The notes: generated by a model not told the origin, from the sequence alone. A stretch of 64,000 bases of DNA from Microbacterium proteolyticum (GCF_014192415.1 NZ_JACHXY010000001.1:992001-1056000), one strand, 5' to 3'. Positions 34,076-42,610 are shown, numbered from the stretch's first letter. Made by a program: numbers and translations.

Positions 34076-35302
34076 ATGAGCATCGCCTCCGTCGACGTCA
34101 TCGTCACCAGCCCCGGACGCAACTTCGTCACCCTCAAGATCACCACGAGCGACGGCGTCGTCGGATGGGGGGATGCCACCCTCAACGGCCGCGAGCTGTC
34201 GGTGGCGTCCTACCTCTCCGACCACCTCGCCTCGATGCTGATCGGCCGCGACGAGGACCGCATCGAGGACACCTGGCAGTACCTCTACCGCGGGGCGTAC
34301 TGGCGCCGCGGACCGGTGACCATGGCCGCGATCGCCGCGGTCGACATGGCGCTGTGGGACATCAAGGCCAAGAAGGCCGGGATGCCGCTGTACCAGTTGC
34401 TCGGAGGCGCGAGCCGCGACGGCGTCCGCGTGTACGCCCACGCCTCGGGTACCGACTTCGAGGCCCTGGCGAACGCCATCACGGGCTACCGCGAGCTCGG
34501 CTTCACCGCCGTGCGCGTGCAGACCGGTGTGCCCGGCCTCGGCCAGATCTACGGCGTCTCGGCCGCCGGGCCGGGCGTGCGCTACGACTACGAGCCCGCG
34601 AAGCGCTCCGGCGACCGTCCGGCCGAGGAGACCTGGGACACCCGCCAGTACCTCAACCACATGCCCGGGGTCTTCTCGAAGATCCGCGAGGAGTTCGGTA
34701 CCGACCTCCGCATCCTCCACGACGGTCACCACCGCATGTCGCCGATCGAGGCGGCGCGCTTCGCGAAGGACGTCGAGCCCTACGACCTGTTCTGGCTCGA
34801 GGACGCCACCCCCGGCGAGGACCAGACGGCGCTGCGCCTCATCCGTCAGCACTCGACGACGCCGCTCGCGATCGGCGAGGTGTTCAACACCGTCTACGAC
34901 TATCAGACGCTCATCACCGAGCGCCTGATCGACTACGTGCGATCGGCCGTCACCCACACCGGTGGAATCACCGCGATGAAGAAGCTGCTCGACTTCGCCG
35001 CGATCTACGGTATCCGCTCCGGCATCCACGGGCCCACCGACATCTCGCCCGTCGGCATGGCCGCAGCTCTCCACCTCGACCTCGCGATCCACAACTTCGG
35101 CATCCAGGAGTACATGCCGCACAACGAGCAGACGCTCGAGGTGTTCCAGACCTCCTTCACCTTCGACAGGGGCTTCCTCCACCCCGGCGACCAGCCCGGT
35201 CTCGGCGTGGAGCTCGACGAGGAGGCCGCCGGCGCGTTCGACTACACCAAGGCCTATCTGCCCGTGAACCGCCTGCTCGATGGGACCGTCCATGACTGGT
35301 GA
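34076..35302 (+). CDS. manD: Enolase-superfamily D-mannonate dehydratase
   Basis: 408 residues; AGGAAG precedes the ATG. ManD/RspA-type enolase with an N-terminal capping domain ([25 protein letters not shown]), a long 150s loop ([22 protein letters not shown]), barrel ligands in [10 protein letters not shown] (Asp, His) and LFWLEDATP (Glu), then AIGEVF, and the tail [12 protein letters not shown]. The enzyme dehydrates D-mannonate (some members D-gluconate) to 2-keto-3-deoxygluconate. The family contains low-efficiency members that take part in L-gulonate or L-idonate catabolism, which fits the neighbouring dehydrogenases. It overlaps the aldolase gene by 11 bp. Confidence 0.9.
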   Translation: MSIASVDVIVTSPGRNFVTLKITTSDGVVGWGDATLNGRELSVASYLSDHLASMLIGRDEDRIEDTWQYLYRGAYWRRGPVTMAAIAAVDMALWDIKAKKAGMPLYQLLGGASRDGVRVYAHASGTDFEALANAITGYRELGFTAVRVQTGVPGLGQIYGVSAAGPGVRYDYEPAKRSGDRPAEETWDTRQYLNHMPGVFSKIREEFGTDLRILHDGHHRMSPIEAARFAKDVEPYDLFWLEDATPGEDQTALRLIRQHSTTPLAIGEVFNTVYDYQTLITERLIDYVRSAVTHTGGITAMKKLLDFAAIYGIRSGIHGPTDISPVGMAAALHLDLAIHNFGIQEYMPHNEQTLEVFQTSFTFDRGFLHPGDQPGLGVELDEEAAGAFDYTKAYLPVNRLLDGTVHDW

Positions 35303-35924
35303 GCTTCCGTCCCGCACCGTCTTGTCGAAGCTCGTCGTGGTCGCCCGTGCGTCCGCGGCTTCGGACTACGCGCCGGTGCTCGCTGCCCTCGCCGACGCCG
35401 GCGTGCAGAGCGTCGAGCTGACCCTCACGACGCCGGGCACGTTCGACGCCTTCGCCGAACTGCGCGCGTCGTTCGACGGCGATCTCGGCATCGGCACGGT
35501 CACGAACCTCGACCAGCTCGAGCGCGCGATCGCCGTCGGCGCCGACTACGTCGTCACGCCGATCACCTCGGCCGTCCTCGTCGAGCGCGCGGTCGCCGAG
35601 GGCATGCCGATCGTCCCGGGCGGGCTCACCCCCACCGAGCTGTTCGCGTCGTGGTCGGCGGGCGCCTCGGCGGTGAAGGTGTTCCCGGCCGGCCAGGTCG
35701 GCCCCGGATACCTCAAGGATCTGCGCGGCCCCTTCCCCGACATCGCCGTCGTCCCCTCGGGAGGGGTGGATGCCGACAGCGCGGCCGCATGGCTCGCCGC
35801 CGGCGCCGTGGCGGTCAGCGTCGGAGGGCCGTTGCTCGGCGACGCGTTCCGCGGGGGCGACCTGGGCGCGCTACGCGCACGGGCCGAGCGGTTCGTCGCG
35901 GTGTGCGCGGGGGTCTCGGCGTGA
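35292..35924 (+). CDS. eda: 2-keto-3-deoxy-6-phosphogluconate aldolase
   Basis: 210 residues from the ATG at 35292, inside the end of manD (11-bp overlap); an ATG at 35280 is possible. A class I aldolase barrel: [33 protein letters not shown] (catalytic Glu), [25 protein letters not shown], and the Schiff-base Lys in [26 protein letters not shown] with VPSGGVD. It splits KDPG into pyruvate and glyceraldehyde 3-phosphate, the last step of the cluster's pathway. Confidence 0.9.
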   Translation: MTGELPSRTVLSKLVVVARASAASDYAPVLAALADAGVQSVELTLTTPGTFDAFAELRASFDGDLGIGTVTNLDQLERAIAVGADYVVTPITSAVLVERAVAEGMPIVPGGLTPTELFASWSAGASAVKVFPAGQVGPGYLKDLRGPFPDIAVVPSGGVDADSAAAWLAAGAVAVSVGGPLLGDAFRGGDLGALRARAERFVAVCAGVSA

Positions 35925-36033
35925 GCGGGGCGTCCCCGGCGCGTCGGGATGCCGGCCCGGCCTTCGCCGCGACCTCCGTGGTCGGCCGTTGCGGCGCGGC
36001 TGCGGGGTCGGGCCGCGGGGCGGGGCACGGCTC

Positions 36034-36966
36034 ATGACCCGCGTCGTCACCCTCGGCGAGACCATGGCGCTCGCCCGCACGACCGAGATCGGCTCGCTGC
36101 GCCATGCCGCCGGCCTCGCGCTCGGCATCGGCGGGGCGGAGAGCAACGTCGCCGTCGGGTTGCGGCGCCTGGGCGTCGACACCGGGTGGCTCGGCCGCGT
36201 GGGCGACGACCCCCTCGGCGAGCGCATCGCGCGCGAGCTGCGCGGAGAGGGCCTCGACGTGCACGCACTCGTCGACGCGGGTGCGGCCACGGGCCTCATG
36301 ATCAAGGAGCGTCCGTCCGCGGCATCCACCGCCGTCCATTACTACCGGCGCGGTTCGGCCGGCTCGCGCCTCGCCCCCGGCGACGTCCCGGCGCGATGGA
36401 TCGAGGAGGCCGACCTGCTCCACGTCACGGGCATCACCCCGTTGCTGTCGGCCACGGCACACGACACCGTGCTCACCGCCGTCGAGCGCGCCCGCGACGC
36501 CGGCGTGCCGGTGAGCTTCGACGTGAACTACCGATCCGAACTGGCCGCCCCCGACATCGCAGGACCCCTCCTTCGAGAGATCGCCGAGCGCGCGACGCTG
36601 GTCTTCGGGGGTGTCGAGGAGTTCGCCCTGCTGACGCCGGATGCCGCAGATTCCCTGCTCGAAGCGGGCGTCGAGCAGGTGGTGGTCAAGCGCGGCCCCG
36701 CGGGAGCGGCGGTCTTCACCTCCGCGGGCGTCACCGAGGCGCTCGGCTTCGTCATCGACCCCCTCGACACCGTCGGCGCCGGAGACGCGTTCGTCGCCGG
36801 CTACCTCAGCGCCCACCTCGAGGGACTCGACGTCGCCGACACGCTCGTGCGCGCCAACGCCTGCGGAGCGATGGCATGCCTCGTGCCCGGCGACTGGGAG
36901 GCGGCGCCCACCCGCCGGGACCTCGAGCTGTTCCTCGCCGGGGGCGGCGACCCGGTCCGGCGCTGA
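36034..36966 (+). CDS. kdgK: 2-keto-3-deoxygluconate kinase (PfkB family)
   Basis: 310 residues. Ribokinase fold with the N-terminal GGAESNVAVGLRRLG (substrate-binding), VSFDVNYRSEL, and the C-terminal PfkB signature DTVGAGDAFVAGYLSAHL with the catalytic Asp. YYRRGSAGSRL and the DVNYR segment are as in KDG kinases. It phosphorylates KDG to KDPG for the preceding aldolase. It is the last gene of the operon; about 55 bp beyond the stop is a long palindromic repeat that may act as a terminator. The 109-bp gap after eda shows no promoter. Confidence 0.9.
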   Translation: MTRVVTLGETMALARTTEIGSLRHAAGLALGIGGAESNVAVGLRRLGVDTGWLGRVGDDPLGERIARELRGEGLDVHALVDAGAATGLMIKERPSAASTAVHYYRRGSAGSRLAPGDVPARWIEEADLLHVTGITPLLSATAHDTVLTAVERARDAGVPVSFDVNYRSELAAPDIAGPLLREIAERATLVFGGVEEFALLTPDAADSLLEAGVEQVVVKRGPAGAAVFTSAGVTEALGFVIDPLDTVGAGDAFVAGYLSAHLEGLDVADTLVRANACGAMACLVPGDWEAAPTRRDLELFLAGGGDPVRR

Positions 36967-37020
36967 CGCCCGGCGGGCGGTTCTGCCGCAGCGCGCGCGA
37001 GCCCTCGGCCGCGGCCCGGT

Positions 37021-37105
37021 CGGCGAGGTCACACCTTCCGCTCGGGATCACGCGATGTTGCGCGGCTCGATTCGGTGATCTCGCGCGGATCGTGTGGTCT
37101 CGGCG
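37021..37105. repeat. Long palindromic intergenic repeat, copy 1
   Basis: Two 31-nt arms (37021-37051 and 37075-37105), 24 of 31 positions complementary, around a 23-nt loop. Arm and loop sizes match exactly the element at 47757-47841, and the right arms share GTGATCTCGCGC and GATCGTG. It lies between the convergent kdgK and sterol carrier genes. Confidence 0.7.
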
Positions 37106-37130
37106 ACGAGCCGCGGGGGGCGGCCCGGGG

Positions 37131-37487
37131 CTACGGCCGCAGCGGGAGCAGGGCGCTGAGGTCGGCACGGACCCCGGATGCCACGATGCGGCCCGCGGTC
37201 ACGGCATCGGCCCAGTGCTCTTCGCCGGTGGCGACGGCGATCCAGGTGGCCGCGTCGGTCTCGACGACGTTCGGCGGGGTGCCGCGCGTATGGCGGGGAC
37301 CCTCGATGACCTGCACGGCTCCGAACGGCGGCACCCGCATCTCGACCGAGTTGCCCGGCGCCTTCTCGACCAGCAGCTGCAGCAGGTAACGCACCGCTGT
37401 GGCGGTCGCCGGGCGCGGGGCGGCTCCGGCGGAGACGGCGGCGAGAGCTGCGCGGCCGTCTCCTGTCTCGATGCGGCGGGGAGGCAT
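37131..37487 (-). CDS. Sterol carrier protein-like (SCP-2 family) protein
   Basis: 118 residues from the ATG at 37487. TAGCGT (37500-37495) ends 7 nt upstream, so the mRNA is probably leaderless; upstream codons in the same frame are repeat-rich non-coding DNA. The protein has [68 protein letters not shown], the core of the actinobacterial sterol carrier family proteins, which are encoded beside purD in many relatives. The ligand is unknown; a lipid-binding pocket is expected from the family. Divergent from purD. Confidence 0.85.
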   Translation of the reverse strand: MPPRRIETGDGRAALAAVSAGAAPRPATATAVRYLLQLLVEKAPGNSVEMRVPPFGAVQVIEGPRHTRGTPPNVVETDAATWIAVATGEEHWADAVTAGRIVASGVRADLSALLPLRP

Positions 37488-37494
37488 GGCATCC

Positions 37495-37500
37495 ACGCTA
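37495..37500 (-). promoter_or_regulatory. -10 element TAGCGT of the sterol carrier gene
   Basis: TAGCGT on the minus strand, 7 nt before the ATG at 37487; no ribosome-binding site lies between. Confidence 0.5.
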
Positions 37501-37858
37501 CCCGCGGGCTCCGGCGCGACGGCCCGCCGGACACAACGCAGGACTTCGCCCATCCCTGCCCCGCCGGACCCCGGCAACAGTCCACCGCCTGGAGGAATCT
37601 CCTGCGTTGTGTCCGCGGGCGGTGCCGGCCGGCCCACCCGCCAGCGTCAATGGGCAACCGGACGCGCCGCTCGACACAGCGCAGGACCCGCGCCGCGCGA
37701 CAACGCAGGACCCGCGCCGCGCGGCACAGCGCAGGACCCGCGACGCGACACAACGCAGGAGATGTGCCCCGCGCCTTGTGCCCAGAGCGGTGCCGGCCCG
37801 GCTGCTCCCCGAAAACTCCTGCGTTGTGTCCGCGACCGAGGGCCGGACCCCCGCTCGA

Positions 37859-37864
37859 TAGGCT
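37859..37864 (+). promoter_or_regulatory. purD -10 element TAGGCT (leaderless start)
   Basis: TAGGCT ends 6 nt before the GTG of purD, with no ribosome-binding site between: the same layout as purM and purC. Confidence 0.6.
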
Positions 37865-37870
37865 GGCCGC

Positions 37871-39142
37871 GTGAGAATCCTGGTCCTCGGTTCGGGCGCG
37901 CGCGAGCACGCCATCATCCTCGCCCTGCGCTCCGAAGCAGAGACGCACGCGATCTTCGCCGCGCCCGGCAACGCCGGCATCGCCCGCGAGGCGCACCTGG
38001 TCGACCTCGATCCGCTCGACCCCACCGCCGTGCTCGAGTTCGCCAAGACCGAGGCCGTCGATCTCGTCATCGTCGGGCCCGAAGCGCCACTGGTCGCCGG
38101 CGTCGCCGATCCTCTGCGCGCCCACGGCATCCCCGTGTTCGGCCCGGGCAAGGCCGCGGCCCAGCTCGAGGGCTCGAAGACCTATGCCAAGCGCATCATG
38201 GATGCCGCGGGCGTTCCCACCGGACGCTCGGTGCGCGCGCACGACGCGGCATCCGTGGAAGCCGCCCTCGACGAGTACGGGGCTCCGTACGTGGTCAAGG
38301 CCGACGGCCTGGCCGCGGGCAAGGGGGTCATCGTCACCTCCGACCGGGCCGCCGCGCTCGCCCACGCCGAGTCCTACCTGCCCACCGGCGCCGTGCTGAT
38401 CGAGGAGTTCCTCTCGGGCCCCGAGGTGTCGCTGTTCTTCCTCAGCGATGGCGATCACGTCGCACCTCTCAGCCCCGCGCAGGACTTCAAGCGCCTGCGC
38501 GACGGCGACGAGGGTCCGAACACCGGCGGCATGGGCGCCTACTCGCCGCTGCCGTGGCTCACCGACCGCTTCGGCGGCGAAGACGCATTCGTCGACCACG
38601 TCACCCGGGTCATCGCCGAACCGGTGATCCGGCAGATGGATGCCGAGGGCACCCCGTTCATCGGACTGCTCTATGCCGGGCTCATCCTCACCGAGCAGGG
38701 CGTCAAGGTCATCGAGTTCAACGCCCGCTTCGGCGACCCCGAGACGCAGGTCGTGCTCCCCCGCCTGGTCGACCCGCTGTCGCGCCTGCTGCTGGCCGCG
38801 GCATCGGGCACTCTCGAAGACGAGCCCCGCCCAGCCTTCGCCGACGCCACGGCCGTGACCGTCGTCCTCGCGAGCGAGGGCTACCCCGAGGCGCCCCTCA
38901 CCGGCCGGGTGCTCACGGGCATCGACCAGGCCGAAGAGGTCGATGGCGTCCACGTCGCCCACGCCGCCACGGCGCTTCGCGACGGCGAGCTCGTCGCCAC
39001 GGGCGGACGCGTGCTCAGCGTCGTCGCCACCGGCACCACGTTCGCCGAGGCGCGTACGGCGGCCTACGCCGGCCTCGAGCGCATCGGCCTCGAGGGCGGG
39101 CAGTTCCGTACCGACATCGCCGCGCGCGTCGCCGGGGCCTGA
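37871..39142 (+). CDS. purD: Phosphoribosylamine-glycine ligase
   Basis: 423 residues. GAR synthetase joins glycine to phosphoribosylamine with ATP (step two of purine synthesis). N-terminal MRILVLGSGAREHAIILAL, then GPEAPLVAGVADPLRAHGIPVFGP; the ATP-grasp domain has APYVVKADGLAAGKGVIV, ALIEEFLSGPEVSLFF-like, GEGPNTGGMGAYSPLP-like and VIEFNARFGDPETQV (metal-binding Glu/Asn). GTG start, leaderless promoter. The final residues (RVAGA) lie in the first unit of a 38-bp tandem repeat that spans the stop codon. Confidence 0.97.
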   Translation: MRILVLGSGAREHAIILALRSEAETHAIFAAPGNAGIAREAHLVDLDPLDPTAVLEFAKTEAVDLVIVGPEAPLVAGVADPLRAHGIPVFGPGKAAAQLEGSKTYAKRIMDAAGVPTGRSVRAHDAASVEAALDEYGAPYVVKADGLAAGKGVIVTSDRAAALAHAESYLPTGAVLIEEFLSGPEVSLFFLSDGDHVAPLSPAQDFKRLRDGDEGPNTGGMGAYSPLPWLTDRFGGEDAFVDHVTRVIAEPVIRQMDAEGTPFIGLLYAGLILTEQGVKVIEFNARFGDPETQVVLPRLVDPLSRLLLAAASGTLEDEPRPAFADATAVTVVLASEGYPEAPLTGRVLTGIDQAEEVDGVHVAHAATALRDGELVATGGRVLSVVATGTTFAEARTAAYAGLERIGLEGGQFRTDIAARVAGA

Positions 39143-39235
39143 CACCCGGGGTCTCGGCGCAACGCGCCGCCGGGGCCTGACACCCGGGGCCTCGGCGCAA
39201 CGCGCCGCGGGGCCTGACGTCCGGGGTGCGGCGCT
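39132..39235. repeat. 38-bp tandem repeat over the purD stop
   Basis: About 2.7 copies of a unit beginning CCGGGGCCTGACACCCGGGG. Copy 1 starts at 39132 inside purD and contains its TGA, copy 2 starts at 39170 and a diverged third at about 39208. Copies 1 and 2 differ by about one base, so the duplication is recent. It lies between the convergent purD and glycosyltransferase genes. Confidence 0.8.
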
Positions 39236-39257
39236 CCCGCGCGGAGAGCAGTCGGCC

Positions 39258-40535
39258 TCAGCGCGCCGCGAGCAGTCGCTGGATGTCGTCGACGAGCCCG
39301 GGGGCCCCGGGTGCGACGGCGATCGCGTCGCCCACGCGGCGGGCGCGGGCCGCGTAGCCGGCGTCGGCGAGGATGCGCTGGACGGCCGCGCGGATGGCAT
39401 CCGGAGTGGGACGCCCCGTGCGCAGGTTGACCCCCACCCGGGCGTGCTGCACGCGTGCCGACGTCTCGACCTTGTCTTCCGAGTCGCCGGCGATCACGAT
39501 CGGCACCCCGTGGCGCATGGCGTGGTGCAGGCCCCCGTAACCGCCGTTGGTGACCAGCACGCTCGTCCGGGCGAGCAGGTCGTCGTACGGCAGGTAGCTC
39601 GCGGCGAACGCGTTGTCGGGGAGCGCGGGCAGGGTCTCGACATCGCGCCCGCCTGTGGTCACGGCCACCTGCACGGGCAGGTCGGCGAGCGCCGTGAGCG
39701 TCGGCTCGATCACCTCGGTGTAGTCGGTGTTCGCGACCGTTCCCTGCGTGACGTGCACGAGCGGCAGGTTCGGGTCGAGGTCGTCGAACCAGGCCGGCGT
39801 CCCCACCGGGTGGGCGGCGGCGGATGCCATGGGGCCGTAGAACCGGAGGGCGTCCGGGGCGTCGCGCCGGGTGTACTCGAACTCCTGCACCGTGAACTGC
39901 GCGAGCAGGTCGCTGCGCGAGAGGACGTCCATGAAGAATGCGCCGTTCAGGGGCGGTGCGCCGACGCCCGCGAGGAAGAGGTCGAGTGAGCGGTGCACCG
40001 GACGCAGCACCGTTTTGGCCACCACCCCCAGCACGCCGTTGCGCAGGCGGTTGAGCGTGGGCTGCCGCAGGGGCGTGATTCCGAGCCCGTACGGGGCCGT
40101 GTCGCGGCTGGAGAAGCCCGCCGGCCCGATGCCGCACATCACCGTGAGGGGGCGCTGAGAGCGCGGTCGTGCGAACAACGTCTGTACGCCGAGGAAGGTC
40201 ATGTCGTGCAGCACCACGTCGGCGGGCTCGTCGCGGAGGATCTGCTCGAGGGCGGTCGCGGCGGGCGCGGCGGGGTCGACGAACGCGCGCTCGACTCCGC
40301 GGTTGATGGTGGCGAGTCCGCGGTCGCGTTCGTCGGCGCCGATCCCGTCCAGCGTGTCCGCCTCGGCGGGAAGGGGGAGGAACAGGATGCCGGCCTGCTC
40401 CACCATCCGCTGATACCGCGACCCGGTGAGAAGGCGCACGCGCCACCCGCGACGCTGCAGTTCCTGCGCGACGACGAGGAGCGGGCCGACATGACCGATG
40501 GCGGGCATGCTGCACAGCAGGGCGGAGGGTGTCAT
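39258..40535 (-). CDS. GT1-type glycosyltransferase (MGT/UGT-like)
   Basis: 425 residues, GT-B fold. The N-terminal domain starts MTPSALLCSMPAIGHVGPLLVVAQELQRRG (acceptor side). The C-terminal donor domain has HVTQGTVANTDYTEVI and TNGGYGGLHHAMRHGVPIVIAGDSEDKVETSARV, matching the GT1 donor-sugar loop including the HXXXXGVP core. Such enzymes glycosylate macrolides, phenolics or lipids; actinobacterial macrolide glycosyltransferases use this for self-protection. It is the last gene of an operon with a TetR regulator and a six-helix membrane protein, so resistance or cell-surface lipid modification is likely; the acceptor is unknown. Confidence 0.87.
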   Translation of the reverse strand: MTPSALLCSMPAIGHVGPLLVVAQELQRRGWRVRLLTGSRYQRMVEQAGILFLPLPAEADTLDGIGADERDRGLATINRGVERAFVDPAAPAATALEQILRDEPADVVLHDMTFLGVQTLFARPRSQRPLTVMCGIGPAGFSSRDTAPYGLGITPLRQPTLNRLRNGVLGVVAKTVLRPVHRSLDLFLAGVGAPPLNGAFFMDVLSRSDLLAQFTVQEFEYTRRDAPDALRFYGPMASAAAHPVGTPAWFDDLDPNLPLVHVTQGTVANTDYTEVIEPTLTALADLPVQVAVTTGGRDVETLPALPDNAFAASYLPYDDLLARTSVLVTNGGYGGLHHAMRHGVPIVIAGDSEDKVETSARVQHARVGVNLRTGRPTPDAIRAAVQRILADAGYAARARRVGDAIAVAPGAPGLVDDIQRLLAAR

Positions 40536-40580
40536 GTCTGCATCCTTCGAGGATGACCCGGTCCGCCGTGGGGCGGGGGT

Positions 40581-41210
40581 CTAGGCGAGGTTGTCGGAGA
40601 GGCGGGCGAGTTGGGCCGTCAGCCAGGTCCGGTAGGCGACGACGTCCCACCCGCGGGCGACGGTGAGGTGCGTCCACGGATCGGGGCCGGTGATGAGCCC
40701 CAGGACGTCGGCGGCGAGGGCGAGCTGGTCGACGCGGATGCGGTCGCGCTGCAGGAACCAGCCCGCGGCGATCGTCATGTCGCGGTGGCGGCGCATCTCG
40801 AGGTCGAGGTAGGCGGCGCGTGCCTCGGCGTCGCTGTCGGCGGCGGCCACCATCGCGTGCACGATCGCCGCGGAGCGCTGATTGGCGTCGATGAGGAAGT
40901 CCACGTACCGGGCGATCGCCGTATCGGTGTCGGGCTCGCTCATGATCGCGACGAGTTCGGGGCGATCGGCGAGCGAGTGCCTCCCCTCGTCTCCCGCGAA
41001 CGTGCGCTCGAACGCCGCGATGAGCAGGGCGTGCTTGGGCCCGTTCAGATGCACCGTGGGAACCGACACCCCCGCCTCGGCCGCGATCGCCTTGATCGAG
41101 GTGGCGACGTACCCGTCGCGGACGAACAACCGGGCCGCCGCCTCGACGATCGTCGCGCGGGTTTCGGCGGCGTCGGCCTGCCGTCGGGGAGAGTGATAGC
41201 TGCGGGGCAC
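40581..41210 (-). CDS. TetR family regulator
   Basis: 209 residues. Helix-turn-helix at about 17-62: RATIVEAAARLFVRDGYVATSIKAIAAEAGVSVPTVHLNGPKHALLIAAF. The usual Y-x-H/Y-F-x-S-K-x-x-L turn is replaced by VHLNGPKHALL. The C-terminal ligand domain is all helical (RHRDMTIAAGWFLQRDRIR). It lies 9 bp after the membrane protein gene and 45 bp before the glycosyltransferase gene, inside the operon it probably represses through the inverted repeat at 41921-41945. Confidence 0.9.
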   Translation of the reverse strand: MPRSYHSPRRQADAAETRATIVEAAARLFVRDGYVATSIKAIAAEAGVSVPTVHLNGPKHALLIAAFERTFAGDEGRHSLADRPELVAIMSEPDTDTAIARYVDFLIDANQRSAAIVHAMVAAADSDAEARAAYLDLEMRRHRDMTIAAGWFLQRDRIRVDQLALAADVLGLITGPDPWTHLTVARGWDVVAYRTWLTAQLARLSDNLA

Positions 41211-41219
41211 GGGAGAACG

Positions 41220-41879
41220 CTACTTCGCCCCCGCGACCGTCGACCGGGAGATCACGAGCCCCGCGATGATCTGCGCGCCGGTGGAGACGAAGTACATCGC
41301 GTTCGACAGCGCCTCGATGGTGCTCACGGTGAGCACGACGCCGAGCGCGAAACCGACGAGAGCCAGCGCCAAGACGGCCCAGCGCGCCCCGCCCCTCAGA
41401 ATCCCGGCGCGGACGATGACGGTGCCGCCGACCAAGAGGGCGACGCCCTGGACGGCGCTCATCGCGACCAGGAACGCCATCGCACCGTCGGTGAGCGCGG
41501 CGGTCGGCAGCAGGTAGGCCGTGACGAGGTACATGCTCTGGTTCGCCAGGAACAGAGCGCCGAACCCGAGAAGCGCGACCTTGCCCACGAGGGACGCGCC
41601 CACGGCGCCCTGCCCGTCGCCCCGGCCCAGCGCGAGCGGAACCATCGCCGCGACGTGGGCGAGCGTGCTCGTGAGGAAGAGCACGTAGAAGGCGATCGCC
41701 GGGCCGGACTCGGTGGCGACGTCGGCGGTGATCTCGATGGCGGTCGCCGCGGTGAGCAGCGCCCCACCCGCCACGATCAGGAGGCCGGCGGTTCGAGGCC
41801 ACCGCGGGCGGGGGCCGGTGGTCGCTGCGTCGCTCGCGGCGGCGGTGCGGGTGGCGGCGTTCGGGGCAGAGATGGTCAT
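41220..41879 (-). CDS. Six-helix integral membrane protein
   Basis: 219 residues, about six membrane segments (roughly 29-49, 61-80, 94-114, 127-147, 155-172, 190-212). The first 27 residues are Ala/Thr-rich and cytoplasmic. No charged transport motif or catalytic residue stands out. Being first in an operon with a TetR regulator and a glycosyltransferase suggests a linked role in export or membrane lipid handling, but I do not recognise the family. TGGAG lies 6 nt before the ATG. Confidence 0.75.
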   Translation of the reverse strand: MTISAPNAATRTAAASDAATTGPRPRWPRTAGLLIVAGGALLTAATAIEITADVATESGPAIAFYVLFLTSTLAHVAAMVPLALGRGDGQGAVGASLVGKVALLGFGALFLANQSMYLVTAYLLPTAALTDGAMAFLVAMSAVQGVALLVGGTVIVRAGILRGGARWAVLALALVGFALGVVLTVSTIEALSNAMYFVSTGAQIIAGLVISRSTVAGAK

Positions 41880-41920
41880 GGATGCTCCAGCGAGTGGCCG
41901 GGATCGGACGGCGGCTCCTT

Positions 41921-41945
41921 TTCACTATAGCGCCGTATAAGTGAA
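41921..41945. promoter_or_regulatory. TetR operator over the operon's -10 box
   Basis: Inverted repeat TTCACT-N13-AGTGAA with a GC-paired centre, 41 bp before the membrane protein ATG. On the minus strand, TATAGT (41929-41924) lies inside it as a good -10 box, so binding would block transcription. It is an AT-rich island in GC-rich DNA. Confidence 0.65.
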
Positions 41946-42017
41946 TATGACCAGGGCCCTCCCGCAGACCATCGCGCCACAGCCTCACGGGCTCTGGTTG
42001 AGATCTCCCCCGGCCGC

Positions 42018-42023
42018 TAGCGT
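42018..42023 (+). promoter_or_regulatory. -10 element TAGCGT (leaderless start)
   Basis: TAGCGT is 6 nt before the ATG at 42030. This spacing decides that ATG over a GTG two codons upstream. Confidence 0.5.
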
Positions 42024-42029
42024 GTGGCC

Positions 42030-42371
42030 ATGCTCGACAGCGATGCGATGGCTCGGGGCCGCGAGATCTTCGATCCGATCGCGGAGCGACAGTGCGCGCT
42101 GACAGGGGTCGACATGGGGCGCATGTTCGGCACCGAGGGTCTCCGCATCCGCGAGAAGGTCTTCGCGTTCGTCGTGCACAACGGCTCGCTCGTGGTGAAG
42201 CTGCCCGAGCGGCGCATCGGCGAGATCGTCGACGAAGGGATCGCCGGGCCCATGATCATGCGCGGACGGCCGCTGCGCGAATGGGCGGAAGTGCCCCTCG
42301 ACGCGGGCTCCGACCAGTGGCAGAGCCTCATCGACGAAGCCCGCGCGTTCGTCGACGAGATCACGCCGTAG
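42030..42371 (+). CDS. TfoX/Sxy N-terminal-like small protein
   Basis: 113 residues. The pattern GRMFGTEGLRIREKVFAFVVHNGSLVVKLPERRIGEIVDEGIAGPMIMRGRPLREWAEVP resembles the TfoX N-terminal domain (MFG, F-A, L-V-K-L, W-x-E-V-P). TfoX/Sxy acts in competence regulation in gamma-proteobacteria, but in actinobacteria these single-domain relatives have no known role, so no competence function is implied. It probably starts leaderless at 42030. Confidence 0.75.
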   Translation: MLDSDAMARGREIFDPIAERQCALTGVDMGRMFGTEGLRIREKVFAFVVHNGSLVVKLPERRIGEIVDEGIAGPMIMRGRPLREWAEVPLDAGSDQWQSLIDEARAFVDEITP

Positions 42372-42572
42372 CCTCGCCTCGGCTCACCGCCGCCGCCCCG
42401 CGAAGCGCGCTCGAACCGTGCGCAGCGGAGGACATGGGGCGTACGGAGGACCGCCGACGCGGCATCCCCCCTCCCCTCGCCGCATCTCCTCCGCCCCCGG
42501 CCATTGCCGCGACGCGCCGCCCGCCCCGCACACGCGACGCACGCACGAACGCCCGCCTCACCCCGCACACGA

Positions 42573-42610
42573 CGAACGCCGCCGCCCCGCGACGGGGACG
42601 ACGGCGTTCG
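42573..42610. terminator. Bidirectional hairpin, TfoX-like / MFS exporter
   Basis: CGAACGCCGCCG pairs with CGACGGCGTTCG (one mismatch), with a further CCCC/GGGG inside. It ends 11 bp before the exporter stop and serves the convergent pair. Confidence 0.75.

Larger units (their letters stand above)
37488..37870. repeat. Array of seven ACACARCGCAGGA motifs
   Basis: The 383-bp spacer between the divergent sterol carrier and purD genes has no gene but seven copies of a 13-bp word, ACACAACGCAGGA or close variants. Forward copies start at about 37531, 37674, 37698, 37724 and 37748; reverse copies (TCCTGCGTTGTGT) are at 37600-37612 and 37817-37829. Four forward copies form a tandem array with a period of 24-26 bp including GC-rich filler. 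Copies 1/2 and 6/7 are inverted pairs able to fold as hairpins. The last copy ends 30 bp before the purD -10. Confidence 0.8.

Noticed and set aside
37199..39400. A 733-codon minus-strand frame across the purD region
   Set aside because: It runs through the repeat array and antisense to purD with no recognisable protein.
42030..42371. Competence regulator TfoX
   Set aside because: Only the N-terminal-like fold is present; the competence role is specific to gamma-proteobacteria, so no such function is claimed.
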